From Candidatus Kuenenia stuttgartensis (GTDB lineage Bacteria; Planctomycetota; Planctomycetia; Planctomycetales; Planctomycetaceae), in assembly GCA_945906725.1 (NCBI GenBank), contig CAMDRI010000034.1:1-39002 (forward strand): DNA of 39,002 nucleotides, given 5' to 3'. Below the pieces are notes generated by a model. That model was not told the origin of the DNA. It did not search any database and worked only from the letters and a program-made list of their open reading frames with translations. Numbering within the stretch: the first letter of the stretch is position 1; each line of letters starts with the position of its first letter. The position numbers and the translations under genes were made by a program. Positions 16,196-25,998 of the stretch are shown here, piece after piece.

Positions 16196-19100
16196 AGACG
16201 AACTCATTCGTGCAGAGGATGACGCGACAGTAACGAGCCCAAGCCTCTTTGACAGCGGGATCGGCGACAAGTTGTCGGCCGATGTCGAACTCCATTGGCG
16301 TCGGCGCACGGCCGAGGGCCAGTTCATACAAGCGTGCGATGCGTTCATCGTTGCCACCGGAAGGGACTTCGCGAGCAACTCGCGCCGCGAGTGCCGCCGA
16401 GACGTCGTCGAGCAATGGGTCATTGAGCAGATACAACGCTTGCGGAGCGACAATCGACGGATTCCGCCGTTCGATGATGCCGCCGCCATCGGGGCCGTCG
16501 AACACCGAATTGAAGTCGGCCGTTTTCGCACCGGTGCGCGATGTCATCAGATAGAGCGTTCGTCTCGGCACAGCGACTTCCAGAAAGCCCGGCCCGCCGG
16601 GTGTCGCATCGAGCCGGCCGGAGACCGCCAAGAGCGCATCGCGAATCGCCTCGGCTTCCAAACGGCGGCGGGGCATGCAAGCCAACCAGCGGTTTTCGGG
16701 ATCGACCGTGCGTGTGGCGTCGGACGCGAACGTGCTCTGTTGATAGACACTCGACAAGACGATTGACCGATGCAGCGCCTTGATCGACCAGCCCGATTCG
16801 ATGAAGCGGCTCGCCAGGTGATCGAGCAGTTCCGGATGACTGGGCCGCTCGCCCCGCACTCCGAAGTTCGTCGAGGTTCGGACCAGACCCTCACCGAAAT
16901 GATGCTGCCAGATGCGATTGACCATGACGCGTGCCGTCAGTCCGCCTGCGGCGGAATCGGGGCGTGTCAGCCAGTCAGCCAGTTCGCGTCGGCCGCTTCC
17001 TTCTGAGATTCTTGGTGGATTGGTACCGGCCACGACCTGAGGAAAGCCTCGCGGAACCGTCTTGCCGGGCGTCGCAAGATTGCCACGAAGAAAAACTGGA
17101 GCATCCTGAAACCCTTCGTGCTTCGTTCCCTTGGGGCCGCCGTCTTGGACAACGACCGCCTGCGGAATCACGACGGCCGGTTTCTTCTTGAGCAACTCCA
17201 ATTCGTCGCGCTGCGCCGCGAGCCGATCGCGCACATCCTGTGGGAGTAATTGTGATCGGTCTGCCGCAGCGATCCAATACGGACTGCGCGAGGAGAGCAA
17301 CTCGTTATAGAACTCAGAGACGTCATCGCCGCTCGCCACTTGCTGGTCGAGAGGCGCGAGCCACCGAGTCCGCAGTTCGGCCTCGACTCGCACGCGAGCC
17401 GCTTCGTCGAGCGGGCTTCCATAAACTCGCAGCTCGCACAAGTCGCCGCGAAATCGCTGACCGGCACCCGAACCCGGTCCCCCGATCCGCAGGGCCGCAA
17501 TCATCGGATCGGACGAGACCGAATCAATCGCCTTGGTCGTGCCGATCACCTCGCCGTTGCGGAACAGAGCAACTCCGTCGGAGCCCCAAGTCAGGCTGAT
17601 CAATTGGAAATCCGAATTGGCCGGAGCTGGTGCGACGATGTCGCCGCTGGCTCCCGCTCGACGCACGATCGCATGAAGACCGCCCGCCGCGTTGGGCATC
17701 AAACCGAGTCCATGTTGTCCCACAGCCGAGTCTTCCCAGCCGATAAGGCGTGTCCCAGCACTGACAGCCGGGTCGGGACGAAAGACGGCGAACAACGAGC
17801 CGGTGAGCGGAACCGTCCGCAGCGACTGCAACACGGCTTCGCCATCAAACCGAATCACGGGGCGCGATTGCCCGTGAATCATTTCTGTCGCCAACACCGG
17901 CCCATGCGAATCGGGAGGTGGCGCGGCATCGTCGGCGATCGCCGCACGATCCGGCCACAGCGTGACCTGGCGCGACGCGTTGGTTGCGATGTGCCGATCA
18001 TCGGCGCGGAATTGCAAAACCTCGGCCGTCGCGAGCGACCGGGCCACCGAGTCGCGTGTGGTTCGTTCGCGACGGTCCGCCGCGATCACCGACAGCTTGT
18101 TCACCAGTTCCTCCGCCAGTCGCGCGCCGGTCACAGGATCGGTCTCGGCCAACAGTGGCAACAATGCCGCCGGTGGTGGTTGCTGGTTGAGGAACTTCGC
18201 CCAGCGTTCCAACGTCGACGCATCGAGCTTGCGAGCTGCTGCGAACTCCGCCAACACCCGCGGTTTCACATGGAAGAACTCGACCGCCGCCGGCAAGTCG
18301 CGTGGTGTTGCGACAACCACTTGCCGTTCGAGCTGCGACAAGAACTCCTGATCAGTGGCGACTTGAACGAGCTGCGACAGTTCCGCCAACCGCTGCTTAT
18401 CGCGCTGTTGTTGAGTGTTGATCGCCTGAATCTCAGCTGCCGGAAGCAGCGGCACTCGGACCAGCGGCGTGTTGCCCAGCACCGGACTGGGAATGACTCG
18501 CGTGCTGAAAAATATCCCCGCCATCGCGTAGTAGTCTTCGGTCGAAATCGGATCGAATTTGTGATCGTGACAGCGAGCACACGCCAGCGTGAGTCCGAGA
18601 AACGCTCGTCCTACCACGTCGATCTCATCGTTGACGTAATCGGCGATCATCTGTTGCTTATCGACATCGCCCGGAACGAAATCGGCGATCGCCAGCATCC
18701 CGGTCGCGACGAGCGCTTCGGCATCGATCTTTGTCGTGTCGGTTGGCTGCATCAGGTCTCCGGCCAGTTGCCGCGTGACGAATTCGTTGTACGGCAGATC
18801 CCGATTGAACGAGGCGACCACCCAATCGCGATACCGCCACGCTTCACGGAAGTCGCTCTCGATCGGCAACTGAATCAGATCGCGCGCGTCGGCGTAGCGG
18901 ACCACGTCCAGCCAGTGGCGACCCCACCGCTCGCCGTATTGGGGCGAGGCCAGCAACCGATCGACCACCTTTGCGAAAGCATCGGGCGAATCGTCAGCCA
19001 TAAACTCTCGCAACTCATCGGGAGTCGGAGGCAGGCCTGTCAGATCAAAGGTGATCCTGCGGAGCAGCGAGCGCTTGTCGGCAGGTGGAGCGGCAACAAC

Positions 19101-19616
19101 TCCCACAGCATCCTGCTGTGATCGAATGAACGCATCAACGTAGTTCGTCACCCACGCACCGTCTCGAACACTTGGCGGTATCACATAACGGATTGGCTCG
19201 AAGGCCCAGTGCTTCGCGGTTTCAAACTTCGCCGTCTTCGCGGGCCAGACAGCCCCCGCTTTGATCCAAGCTACGAAGTCCGCCACTTGCTCGGGCCGCA
19301 GAGCCTTGTCTTTCTCCGGCGGCATCGCAGAGACATCTTTCTGCCTCTGGATCGCGCGGATCAGCAAACTCTCTTCCGGCTTGCCCGGCACGATCGCCGC
19401 ACCGGAGGTGCCTCCCTTGAGCAGCATCTCGTGCGAATCGATTCGCAATTCACCGGACTTCTTCGAGTCACCGTGACAGCGCAGACAGGTCTCGACGAGG
19501 ATTGGCCGAATCTTCGCCTCGAAGAAATCTTCGCGATCGTCGGCATGCACCGCGCCGTTGCTCGCTGCCAACAGGCTCCCGGCCAGTATCACGCCAAGGC
19601 AGGTTGCTCGTTGCAT
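16185..19616 (-). CDS. PSCyt1-DUF1549-LamG-DUF1553 planctomycete cytochrome-like protein
   Basis: An exported 1143-residue protein. The signal peptide ends near AVHADD. A cytochrome c-like domain follows with heme motif C44-L-R-C47-H48, then IRIDSHEMLLKGG-type and AIQRQKDVSAMPPEKD segments. Next comes DUF1549, including FDLTGLPPTPDEL, SPQYGERWGRHWLDV and a second CxxCH in CARCHDHKFDPI. About residues 560-755 form an inserted concanavalin/LamG-like domain (LFRNGEVIG, GDLCELRVYGSPLDE). DUF1553 ends the protein (MVNRIWQHHFGEGLVRT to LCTNEFVYVD). GGAG lies about 9 bases before the ATG. It is paired with the overlapping DUF1501 gene. The family probably handles redox chemistry or binding of polysaccharides, but function is unproven. 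Confidence 0.92.
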   Translation of the reverse strand: MQRATCLGVILAGSLLAASNGAVHADDREDFFEAKIRPILVETCLRCHGDSKKSGELRIDSHEMLLKGGTSGAAIVPGKPEESLLIRAIQRQKDVSAMPPEKDKALRPEQVADFVAWIKAGAVWPAKTAKFETAKHWAFEPIRYVIPPSVRDGAWVTNYVDAFIRSQQDAVGVVAAPPADKRSLLRRITFDLTGLPPTPDELREFMADDSPDAFAKVVDRLLASPQYGERWGRHWLDVVRYADARDLIQLPIESDFREAWRYRDWVVASFNRDLPYNEFVTRQLAGDLMQPTDTTKIDAEALVATGMLAIADFVPGDVDKQQMIADYVNDEIDVVGRAFLGLTLACARCHDHKFDPISTEDYYAMAGIFFSTRVIPSPVLGNTPLVRVPLLPAAEIQAINTQQQRDKQRLAELSQLVQVATDQEFLSQLERQVVVATPRDLPAAVEFFHVKPRVLAEFAAARKLDASTLERWAKFLNQQPPPAALLPLLAETDPVTGARLAEELVNKLSVIAADRRERTTRDSVARSLATAEVLQFRADDRHIATNASRQVTLWPDRAAIADDAAPPPDSHGPVLATEMIHGQSRPVIRFDGEAVLQSLRTVPLTGSLFAVFRPDPAVSAGTRLIGWEDSAVGQHGLGLMPNAAGGLHAIVRRAGASGDIVAPAPANSDFQLISLTWGSDGVALFRNGEVIGTTKAIDSVSSDPMIAALRIGGPGSGAGQRFRGDLCELRVYGSPLDEAARVRVEAELRTRWLAPLDQQVASGDDVSEFYNELLSSRSPYWIAAADRSQLLPQDVRDRLAAQRDELELLKKKPAVVIPQAVVVQDGGPKGTKHEGFQDAPVFLRGNLATPGKTVPRGFPQVVAGTNPPRISEGSGRRELADWLTRPDSAAGGLTARVMVNRIWQHHFGEGLVRTSTNFGVRGERPSHPELLDHLASRFIESGWSIKALHRSIVLSSVYQQSTFASDATRTVDPENRWLACMPRRRLEAEAIRDALLAVSGRLDATPGGPGFLEVAVPRRTLYLMTSRTGAKTADFNSVFDGPDGGGIIERRNPSIVAPQALYLLNDPLLDDVSAALAARVAREVPSGGNDERIARLYELALGRAPTPMEFDIGRQLVADPAVKEAWARYCRVILCTNEFVYVD

Positions 19617-19952
19617 GGCTGTTGCTCCAGAACCTGATCACGAATTGGTGACCGATCAGTTTCCAACCGCTCAGCGAACTGTCAACCCAACGGAGCAGTT
19701 CCCAAAGGCCAGGTTTGGCAAATGTTTTGGCGGGTGGAGAGGAACGCCAGGGTAGCCCAGCTTGCGTCAGTCCGGCATCGACCTGGAACTCGCGGATCTG
19801 CAACAGCACGAGCACAGCTGCTCGATCGGCAAACGGCTTTCCGAAACCGATCTGCGAGAAAAGGGGTGATGAATCTCTGCGAGCGCTGCGCCGACGTTGA
19901 CAGGATCTGAACCACTACATCCGCAACTGGCCGCAGAAACGGAACCGGTCGT
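19617..19952. other. Intergenic region, no gene recognised
   Basis: These 336 bases separate two minus-strand genes. They should hold the promoter of the DUF1553/DUF1501 operon and the 3' end of the ABC-F transcript. I see only a short CTGATC/GATCAG inverted pair (19634-19639 and 19654-19659) and no coding sequence, tRNA or strong terminator. Confidence 0.4.
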
Positions 19953-21737
19953 TCACTCGGACTCTTCCAGCTCGGCCTGTAACTGGCACCAGCGCTCTTC
20001 GGCCTCTTCGAGTTGCGCGGTCAGGGCGGTCACTTCGTTGTGCAGACGCAGAGATTCGGCGGCGTCGCACGTTTCCAAGAGTTGGCTGCTGGCTTTCTTC
20101 TTCAGGTCGTCAAGACGCGCGATGTTCTTCTCAATCGTGGCGATTTCTTTGCGAATCGCTCGATCATCACGGCGAGGCGCGCGAGCGGCTGTGGAACTGC
20201 GAACGGTGGTTGGGGCTTTGCTGATTCGCGTTGCCAGTTCACGTTCACCGTCATCGATCTCTTTGTTGACGGCGTAGAGGTAGGCGTCGTAGCCGCCGCC
20301 GTAGTTGGTCACATGGCCGTCGCGGACTTCGATGACGCAGGTGGCGACCCGCTTCATGAAGTGTCGGTCGTGGGTCGTGAAGATCACCGTCCCCTTGTAG
20401 TCGATCATCGCCTGCGCGAGCGCTTCGACCGTGTCGACGTCGAGATGATTGCCTGGTTCGTCGAGGACCAGCACGTTGTATTGCGACAACAGCAGCCCCG
20501 CGAGACAGACTCGCGCCCGTTCGCCTCCCGACAAAACCGAGATTCGTTTTTGAACAGCATCACCGCGGAAGAGCATTGCTCCGGCGACATTCAGAATCTT
20601 TTGTGTCGTCGTCCCGAACATCGCGTGGTATTGGAGGTACTCCAGCACCGTGTCCTTTTCGGGCAAGCTGGTGTAGACGTGCTGAGCATAAACGCCGACT
20701 TGGCAACCGAAACCCCAGCGGACTTCACCTGCGAGCGGCTTGAGTGAATCGACGACCGTTCGCAGGAACGTCGTTTTGCCTTGGCCGTTATCGCCGACGA
20801 TGACCGCTCGCGAGCCGTGATCGATTTCCACGTTGATGCCGCTGGCGACTTGGCGTTCGGGGTAGCCGATCGTCAAGTCTTTGCAGCGCATGGCCGGGCC
20901 TTGTCGTGGCTCGACAATCGGCGCGAGGATATACGCCGTCGGTTCGTCGCTGGCGATCTCGGAAAGTTCCAGTCGTTCGAGTTGCTTGGACTTGGACCGA
21001 GCCTGTGTCGCGGTACTGGCGCGGGCTTTGTTCTTCGCGATGAACGTCTCCAGATCGCGGCGCTTGGCTTGGATCGCCAAGTTCGAGCGGGCGAGGTGTT
21101 CGTTCTGTTCTTTCTGGTAGGTCAAGAAGGCGTCGATTTTTCCGGGGTACATTGTCAGCTTGCCACGAGACAGATCGAGCGTGTGGTCGCAGGTCGCGTT
21201 CAGAAACGCTCGGTCGTGCGAGACGATCAGGCAGGCCTCCTTGAAGTGCCGCAGGAAGTGTTCGAGCAAAATCTGCGTGCGCAAGTCGAGGAAGTTCGTC
21301 GGCTCGTCGAGCAGCAGCAGGTTTGGCTCGTGCAGCAACAGCGCCGCCAGTTTGACGCGCGTCTGCCAGCCACCCGACAGTCGAGAGACCGGGCCTTCGA
21401 GATAGTCCCCTTTCAACTCGAATTGGCCAGCGACTTCGCCGCACTTCCATTCGGGCTGGCCGCTGTCACGGATCAAAAACTCGTGAGCGGACTCGCCGGG
21501 CAGAAATGGATCGTGCTGCCGCAGATAGCCGATCTGCAAATTCGGATGCCGAGTCACCTCGCCGCTGTCGAGTTCCTCTTCCCCCAGCAGGATTCGGAGC
21601 AGCGTACTCTTTCCCGCCCCGTTGCGACCGATGAAGCCAACTTTGACGTCGTCGGAAAGCGTGGCTTCGGCGTTGTCCAACAGCACTTGTTCGCCGTAGC
21701 TCTTGCATGCCTTTAGAATCTGCATCAACACGGCCAT
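19953..21737 (-). CDS. ABC-F family ATPase (translation factor / resistance type)
   Basis: A 594-residue soluble protein with two ABC ATPase domains and no membrane segments, the ABC-F layout. Domain 1 has Walker A GRNGAGKST (residues 37-45), signature LSGGWQTR and Walker B LLLLDEPTNFLD. Domain 2 has GDNGQGKTT, LSGGERAR and VLVLDEPGNHLD. A charged linker lies between the domains, and a C-terminal coiled coil (IEKNIARLDDLKKKA to LEEAEERW) resembles that of Uup-type members. ABC-F proteins bind the ribosomal E site and act on stalled ribosomes or antibiotics. I place the start at the ATG 21737-21735; the much longer open frame upstream is antisense to citrate synthase. It is divergent from gltA. 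Confidence 0.92.
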   Translation of the reverse strand: MAVLMQILKACKSYGEQVLLDNAEATLSDDVKVGFIGRNGAGKSTLLRILLGEEELDSGEVTRHPNLQIGYLRQHDPFLPGESAHEFLIRDSGQPEWKCGEVAGQFELKGDYLEGPVSRLSGGWQTRVKLAALLLHEPNLLLLDEPTNFLDLRTQILLEHFLRHFKEACLIVSHDRAFLNATCDHTLDLSRGKLTMYPGKIDAFLTYQKEQNEHLARSNLAIQAKRRDLETFIAKNKARASTATQARSKSKQLERLELSEIASDEPTAYILAPIVEPRQGPAMRCKDLTIGYPERQVASGINVEIDHGSRAVIVGDNGQGKTTFLRTVVDSLKPLAGEVRWGFGCQVGVYAQHVYTSLPEKDTVLEYLQYHAMFGTTTQKILNVAGAMLFRGDAVQKRISVLSGGERARVCLAGLLLSQYNVLVLDEPGNHLDVDTVEALAQAMIDYKGTVIFTTHDRHFMKRVATCVIEVRDGHVTNYGGGYDAYLYAVNKEIDDGERELATRISKAPTTVRSSTAARAPRRDDRAIRKEIATIEKNIARLDDLKKKASSQLLETCDAAESLRLHNEVTALTAQLEEAEERWCQLQAELEESE

Positions 21738-21962
21738 CAGCCACGAATCCTCGCTAGGAATGATCGGAAAGCGGGGAACTGTAGCGAGACGACGAGCCGT
21801 TGTGGATTCGGAGTTTCCGTCGCCACAAACTGTCGGCGAATTCATCCACGGTGCAGATTGGAAAAATCGCGGCTCGGCGACCACAATGCCGGCAGTTGGA
21901 ACCGTTCCGCTCACACGCAGCGACCCCCTAGTTGACTCAAAGCGAAAGAAATCGGAAGACTC
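21738..21962. promoter_or_regulatory. Divergent intergenic region between the ABC-F gene and citrate synthase
   Basis: Both start codons face outward from these 225 bases, so promoters for both genes must lie here. I could not identify a convincing -35/-10 pair for either. A TTGACT hexamer at 21932-21937 is too close to the gltA start to be decisive. Confidence 0.4.
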
Positions 21963-23237
21963 ATGGACAACGCGAAGTTGAATTTGAACGGGAAAGAATA
22001 CGACCTGCCCGTTGTCGTCGGCAGCGAGGGGGAGGTCGGCGTCGACATCACGACTCTGCGAGCCAAGAGCGGAGCGATCACGCTGGATTCCGGATACGGG
22101 AACACCGGAGCGTGCAAAAGCTCGATTTGCTTCATCGACGGCGAAGAGGGGATCCTGCGGTATCGCGGTTACGACATTGCCGATCTGGCCGAACATGCTT
22201 CGTTTGTCGAAGTCGCGCACCTGCTGATCTTCGGCGAGTTGCCGAACAAGCAACTGCTCGGCGTTTTCCGGGAAAAGCTGACGCGGCACAGCCTGATCCA
22301 CGAGGACATGAAGAAATTCTACGAAGGCTTTCCGCCGACCGCGCACCCGATGGCGGTGCTGTCGTCGATGGTTGCCTCGCTCTCGACGTTTTATCCGAAC
22401 GTCGATCGCGACGATCCCGATCAAGACATCATCCGGCTGCTCGCCAAAACCAAGACGATCGCGGCCTATGCCTACAAGAAGTCGATCGGACAGCCGACGA
22501 TTTATCCGCAAAACGAACTGTCGTACTGCGCGAACTTTCTGCGCATGATGTTTGCGATCCCGTGCGAGGATTACAAAGTCAACGACGTCTGGGTGCGAGC
22601 GCTCAACAAGCTGCTGATCCTGCACGCCGATCACGAGCAGAATTGCAGCACCTCGACGGTTCGTATCGTCGGCAGCAGCCAGGCAAATTTGTACGCCTCG
22701 ATCTCGGCCGGCATCAGCGCGCTCTGGGGCCCGCTGCACGGCGGAGCGAATCAAAGCGTGCTGGAAATGTTGGACCAGATTCGCAACGACGGATCCGACT
22801 ACAAGAAGTACGTGGACATGGCCAAGAACAAGAACAGCGGCTTCAAGCTGATGGGCTTCGGTCATCGCGTCTACAAGAACTTCGATCCGCGGGCCATCAT
22901 CCTGAAGAAGACCTGCGACGAGGTGCTCGGACAACTCGGCATCAACGACCCGCTGCTGGACATCGCCAAGAAACTCGAAGAGGTCGCGCTGCATGACGAG
23001 TTCTTCGTCGAGCGCAAGCTGTATCCGAATGTCGATTTCTACAGCGGCATCATTTATCGCGCGATGGGGATTCCCACGAACATGTTCACGGTCATGTTCG
23101 CGATCGGACGACTGCCCGGCTGGATTGCTCACTGGCGCGAGCAAAACGCCGACACGAGCAGCCGCATCAATCGCCCCCGGCAAATCTATACCGGCGCGAC
23201 GCTGCGAGCATTTGCGCCGCTGGAGAAACGCGGCTAG
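21963..23237 (+). CDS. gltA: Citrate synthase
   Basis: A full-length 424-residue type II citrate synthase that condenses acetyl-CoA and oxaloacetate into citrate in the TCA cycle. Catalytic residues are recognisable. The first histidine is in ILHADHEQNCSTSTVRIVGS, the second in MGFGHRVYKNFDPRA, and the aspartate in YPNVDFYSGIIYRAMGIP. The N-terminal small beta domain before IDGEEGILRYRGYDIADLAE is characteristic of the hexameric bacterial form. GGAAG lies a few bases before the ATG. The gene stands alone on the plus strand and its stop is followed at once by the inverted repeat at 23239-23297. Confidence 0.97.
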   Translation: MDNAKLNLNGKEYDLPVVVGSEGEVGVDITTLRAKSGAITLDSGYGNTGACKSSICFIDGEEGILRYRGYDIADLAEHASFVEVAHLLIFGELPNKQLLGVFREKLTRHSLIHEDMKKFYEGFPPTAHPMAVLSSMVASLSTFYPNVDRDDPDQDIIRLLAKTKTIAAYAYKKSIGQPTIYPQNELSYCANFLRMMFAIPCEDYKVNDVWVRALNKLLILHADHEQNCSTSTVRIVGSSQANLYASISAGISALWGPLHGGANQSVLEMLDQIRNDGSDYKKYVDMAKNKNSGFKLMGFGHRVYKNFDPRAIILKKTCDEVLGQLGINDPLLDIAKKLEEVALHDEFFVERKLYPNVDFYSGIIYRAMGIPTNMFTVMFAIGRLPGWIAHWREQNADTSSRINRPRQIYTGATLRAFAPLEKRG

Positions 23238-23238
23238 G

Positions 23239-23297
23239 CGTGGGGCAGGTTTTCAACCTGCCGTTTCAAGGCGGGCAGGTTGAAAACCTGCCCCACG
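23239..23297. repeat. 24-bp-arm perfect inverted repeat between gltA and the MscS gene
   Basis: The arms 23239-23262 and 23274-23297 are exact reverse complements around an 11-base spacer. Each arm is itself a small hairpin (GGCAGGTT, TTC loop, AACCTGCC). The arm sequence is the same as the element embedded in the DUF1501 gene at 16147-16175. It starts two bases after the gltA stop and ends 19 bases before the MscS start, so it could act as a terminator or RNA stabiliser, but it has no T tract. Confidence 0.9.
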
Positions 23298-23316
23298 TCA
23301 GAACACGGAGGTCTTG

Positions 23317-24981
23317 ATGTGGCGACGAGAATTGGTTGGTCTCTGTTTGTGGTTGACCGCCGCATCTTCGTTCGCCGCGCAGGAGCGTGAGGCCGCTGAA
23401 CCTGCAACCACGAAGTCGGAATCTGCTCCGGAAAAACCGGAGATGCCGCCCACCAAAGCGGAACGCGAACTGGCACGCCGGCTGTTCGAACGTGACGAGG
23501 CCGAGCAAGCCGAATTGACTGCGGCCAAGTCGTTGGAGGAAGCCAACGGTCAACTCGCCGAAGCGGTCGCGGCGGATGACGACAAGGCCAAGGAGAAAGC
23601 GGAAGCCGGCGTCAAATCGGCGACCGAAGAGCTGGCCGACGCGAAAGCCGAATCAGCCTCGGCCAAGCAACTCGCGGAACAGGCCCAGGAGGCGCTCGAA
23701 CTCGCGCAGCGTGAGGAAGAGCTACGGCAACGCAATGCCGAAACGTCGTCGGAAAAGGACACGACGGTTCCATTCGATTCCGTCTTCAAGCGACTCTCGC
23801 AAGCGAAGAACGCCCGCGAGGAGGCGGATCTTGCGAAACAAATTGCCGCATCGCTCCGCAAGGAAGTCGGGTTACTGCAAGCTCAACTCAACCGGGTCCG
23901 CAAGGACAGCGATGAGGTTCAGAAAAAGCTGTCGATGCACGGCGGCTTGTCGGAGGAATTGAAAAAGAACCTGTGGTCCGAACGTCAGCAGTTCACGGAC
24001 GAAAGCCGCAAACTGTCGGATCAGATTCTCGCGACTCGTGAAGAGATGCTGATGGCCGAGGCGACCGCCAAGGCCAAGGAATCGCAGGCTCTGAACGAGG
24101 AGCGCGAACTTGGCCGCTGGTGGCAACACGTATTACGGCTGGTGATCACCTTTGCGGCCGTCCTGCTGACGATGTTGGTGCTGCGAGTGGTCGTCAATCG
24201 CCGAGTCAGTGATCCACAGCGACGTTACTACCTCAACAAAGTGCTGTCGTTGCTGACCGCGCTGGCGACCGTCGTCGCCTTTGTCTTCGTCTTCGCCGAC
24301 CAGTATCAGAACCTGTTGACGCTGCTCGGCCTATCGGTCGCCGGACTGGCGATCGCTCTGCAAGAACTTGTCGCCAGCTTCGCCGCTTGGTTCTTCATCA
24401 AGGGAGCACATGGCTATCGCAACGGTGATTGGGTGGCGATCGGCGAGCAGCATGGTGAGGTCGTGGACATCACTTTCACACACACGACGTTGCAGCAATG
24501 TTCTCCGTTGGCCGACACCACGACAATCAGCGGAAGCCTGACCGGTGGACTCGTCGTGATGATGAACAACCAGATCTTCAAACAGCCGCTGGTGAACTAC
24601 ACGCGCGGGTTTCCGTATGTCTGGTGCTCGATGTTCTACACCGTGACCTACGAAAGCGATTGGGAAAAGGCGCGCGAGCTGTTGCAGAACATCGCGCTCG
24701 ACGAGCCAGAGATCAAACAGACCGCCGCGCTCGCGCTCGCACAAATCCAGCAGATGTCTTCAGAGTTGTCGATTCAATCCGACTCGACCGATCCGGTCGT
24801 CCGGACATGGGCGGCGTCCAGCGGCATCGATCTGACGCTCCGTTTTCTGATTCACCCGCGCCACCGGCCCACGATCCAGGACCGAATCAACACTCAGATC
24901 CTGCGAGCGATCCAGAAGTCCGGAAACATCGACTTCGCCTACAACACGATTCGAAACATTCCAACACCGCCGAAAACGTGA
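23317..24981 (+). CDS. MscS-family mechanosensitive channel with long coiled-coil N-terminus
   Basis: A 554-residue protein: signal peptide (residues 1-21), then about 240 residues rich in Ala, Glu and Lys predicted as coiled coil. Two or three membrane segments follow, beginning near LRLVITFAAVLLTMLVLRVV. The pore-helix-like GLSVAGLAIALQELVASFAA leads into the MscS beta domain (GDWVAIGEQHGEVVDI, TTLQQCSPL) and a cytoplasmic alpha/beta domain. MscS channels open under membrane tension to release solutes. The long periplasmic coiled coil recalls the MscK/MscM-type large members, which have similar extended periplasmic parts. The ATG at 23317, with GGAGG 5 bases upstream, is preferred to the adjacent TTG. 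Confidence 0.85.
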   Translation: MWRRELVGLCLWLTAASSFAAQEREAAEPATTKSESAPEKPEMPPTKAERELARRLFERDEAEQAELTAAKSLEEANGQLAEAVAADDDKAKEKAEAGVKSATEELADAKAESASAKQLAEQAQEALELAQREEELRQRNAETSSEKDTTVPFDSVFKRLSQAKNAREEADLAKQIAASLRKEVGLLQAQLNRVRKDSDEVQKKLSMHGGLSEELKKNLWSERQQFTDESRKLSDQILATREEMLMAEATAKAKESQALNEERELGRWWQHVLRLVITFAAVLLTMLVLRVVVNRRVSDPQRRYYLNKVLSLLTALATVVAFVFVFADQYQNLLTLLGLSVAGLAIALQELVASFAAWFFIKGAHGYRNGDWVAIGEQHGEVVDITFTHTTLQQCSPLADTTTISGSLTGGLVVMMNNQIFKQPLVNYTRGFPYVWCSMFYTVTYESDWEKARELLQNIALDEPEIKQTAALALAQIQQMSSELSIQSDSTDPVVRTWAASSGIDLTLRFLIHPRHRPTIQDRINTQILRAIQKSGNIDFAYNTIRNIPTPPKT

Positions 24982-24988
24982 TTCTCCC

Positions 24989-25057
24989 GGTGAGCCGAAG
25001 GGCGTCAACCCCCGGACAACGACGTCGCCGTTCGGGGCTAAAGCCCTCCGGCTCGCC
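24989..25057. repeat. Imperfect 27-bp-arm inverted repeat between the MscS and SDR genes
   Basis: The left arm (24989-25015, containing GAGCCGAAGGGCGT) pairs with the right arm (25031-25057, containing AAAGCCCTCCGGCTC) at about 20 of 27 positions. It fills most of the 103-base gap. Its sequence is unrelated to the other inverted repeats in the window. Confidence 0.65.
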
Positions 25058-25084
25058 AAATTCAAGAATGAAGAGCGAATTCCC

Positions 25085-25873
25085 ATGACCACCGACTCGC
25101 TGTTTTCTGTCGCCGACAAAATCACGCTCGTTTCTGGAGGGAGTCGCGGAATCGGCAAAGCGTTGGCTGCTGGCTTCGCCGCTCGCGGAGCAAAAGTCGT
25201 CATCACCGGCCGCGAAGCCGGCACGCTGGCAGCCACAGCCGCAGAGATTGGTTCGCCGTCAAATCCGGTTGTGCCGCTCGTCTGCGATGCCGCCCAGAAA
25301 GCGGACATCGAACGCTGCGTGAAGCAAGTCGCCGATCAGTTCGGCCGCATCGACGTGCTACTGAACGTTGCTGGAGTCAACAAGCGCAAGCCCGCCGAGA
25401 CCTACACCGAAGAAGAGTTCGACTTCATCATCGACATCAATCTGCGCGGCGCGTTCTGGATGGCGGTCGAGGTCGGCAAGGTGATGCTCGCGCAGAAATC
25501 TGGCTCGCAGATTCACATCGACTCGCTCAACACGTTCTCGCCGCTGAAGAACGTGACGCCGTACGCGATGACGAAGTTCGGCATCACGGGGATGTCGCGC
25601 GGTCTCGCGACCGAATGGGGACCGCGCGGAGTCCGAGTCAACGCGCTCGCGCCGGGTTTCATCTTGACCGATCTGACTCGCAAGCTGTGGTCCGATCCGA
25701 CGATGCTCGCGTGGGGCAAAGCCAACGCACCGCTTGGCCGGCTGGGTGAGGTCGAAGACATGGTTGGTGCCGCTATCTTTCTGGCCTCCGAGGCTTCCGC
25801 ATTCATGACCGGCCAAGTCGTGCGTGTCGACGGTGGCTTCTCGGCGGGCATGGCGTGGCCGATTCCGAGCTGA
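25085..25873 (+). CDS. Short-chain dehydrogenase/reductase (SDR)
   Basis: A classical SDR of 262 residues. The nucleotide-binding motif is SGGSRGIGK (a GxxxGxG variant), followed by a beta strand ending VVITGR. NVAGVNKRK replaces the usual NAAG. The catalytic serine is in IHIDSLNTFS and the YxxxK motif is YAMTK. VRVNALAPGFILTDLT and MTGQVVRVDGGFSAG close the fold. Overall it looks most like gluconate 5-dehydrogenase or related sugar/polyol oxidoreductases, but SDR substrates cannot be assigned from sequence alone. Arg in TGRE at the end of the second strand is compatible with NADP(H). It is cytoplasmic and probably a single gene. Confidence 0.9.
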   Translation: MTTDSLFSVADKITLVSGGSRGIGKALAAGFAARGAKVVITGREAGTLAATAAEIGSPSNPVVPLVCDAAQKADIERCVKQVADQFGRIDVLLNVAGVNKRKPAETYTEEEFDFIIDINLRGAFWMAVEVGKVMLAQKSGSQIHIDSLNTFSPLKNVTPYAMTKFGITGMSRGLATEWGPRGVRVNALAPGFILTDLTRKLWSDPTMLAWGKANAPLGRLGEVEDMVGAAIFLASEASAFMTGQVVRVDGGFSAGMAWPIPS

Positions 25874-25998
25874 TGGCTTGGCAATTCGCGGTTGAGTTGA
25901 GACGCTGACTCGTGCAGAATGCTCGCGATGTCGCAGGACGCCCCCGCCCACTTGCCGACTTTCCGGCTCCCACCGAAACGCTGATCGAGGTTTCCCTC

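Noticed and set aside
17340-19121. Plus-strand 593-codon open frame
   Set aside because: It is antisense to the DUF1549/DUF1553 protein, with Arg/Gln/His-rich composition and no recognisable domain.
21738-23183. A 482-codon open extension of the ABC-F frame, antisense to citrate synthase
   Set aside because: It lies wholly over the well-conserved gltA gene and its divergent leader, has no homology, and the ABC-F start at 21737 gives a normal-length protein. Long antisense frames are expected from the codon bias.
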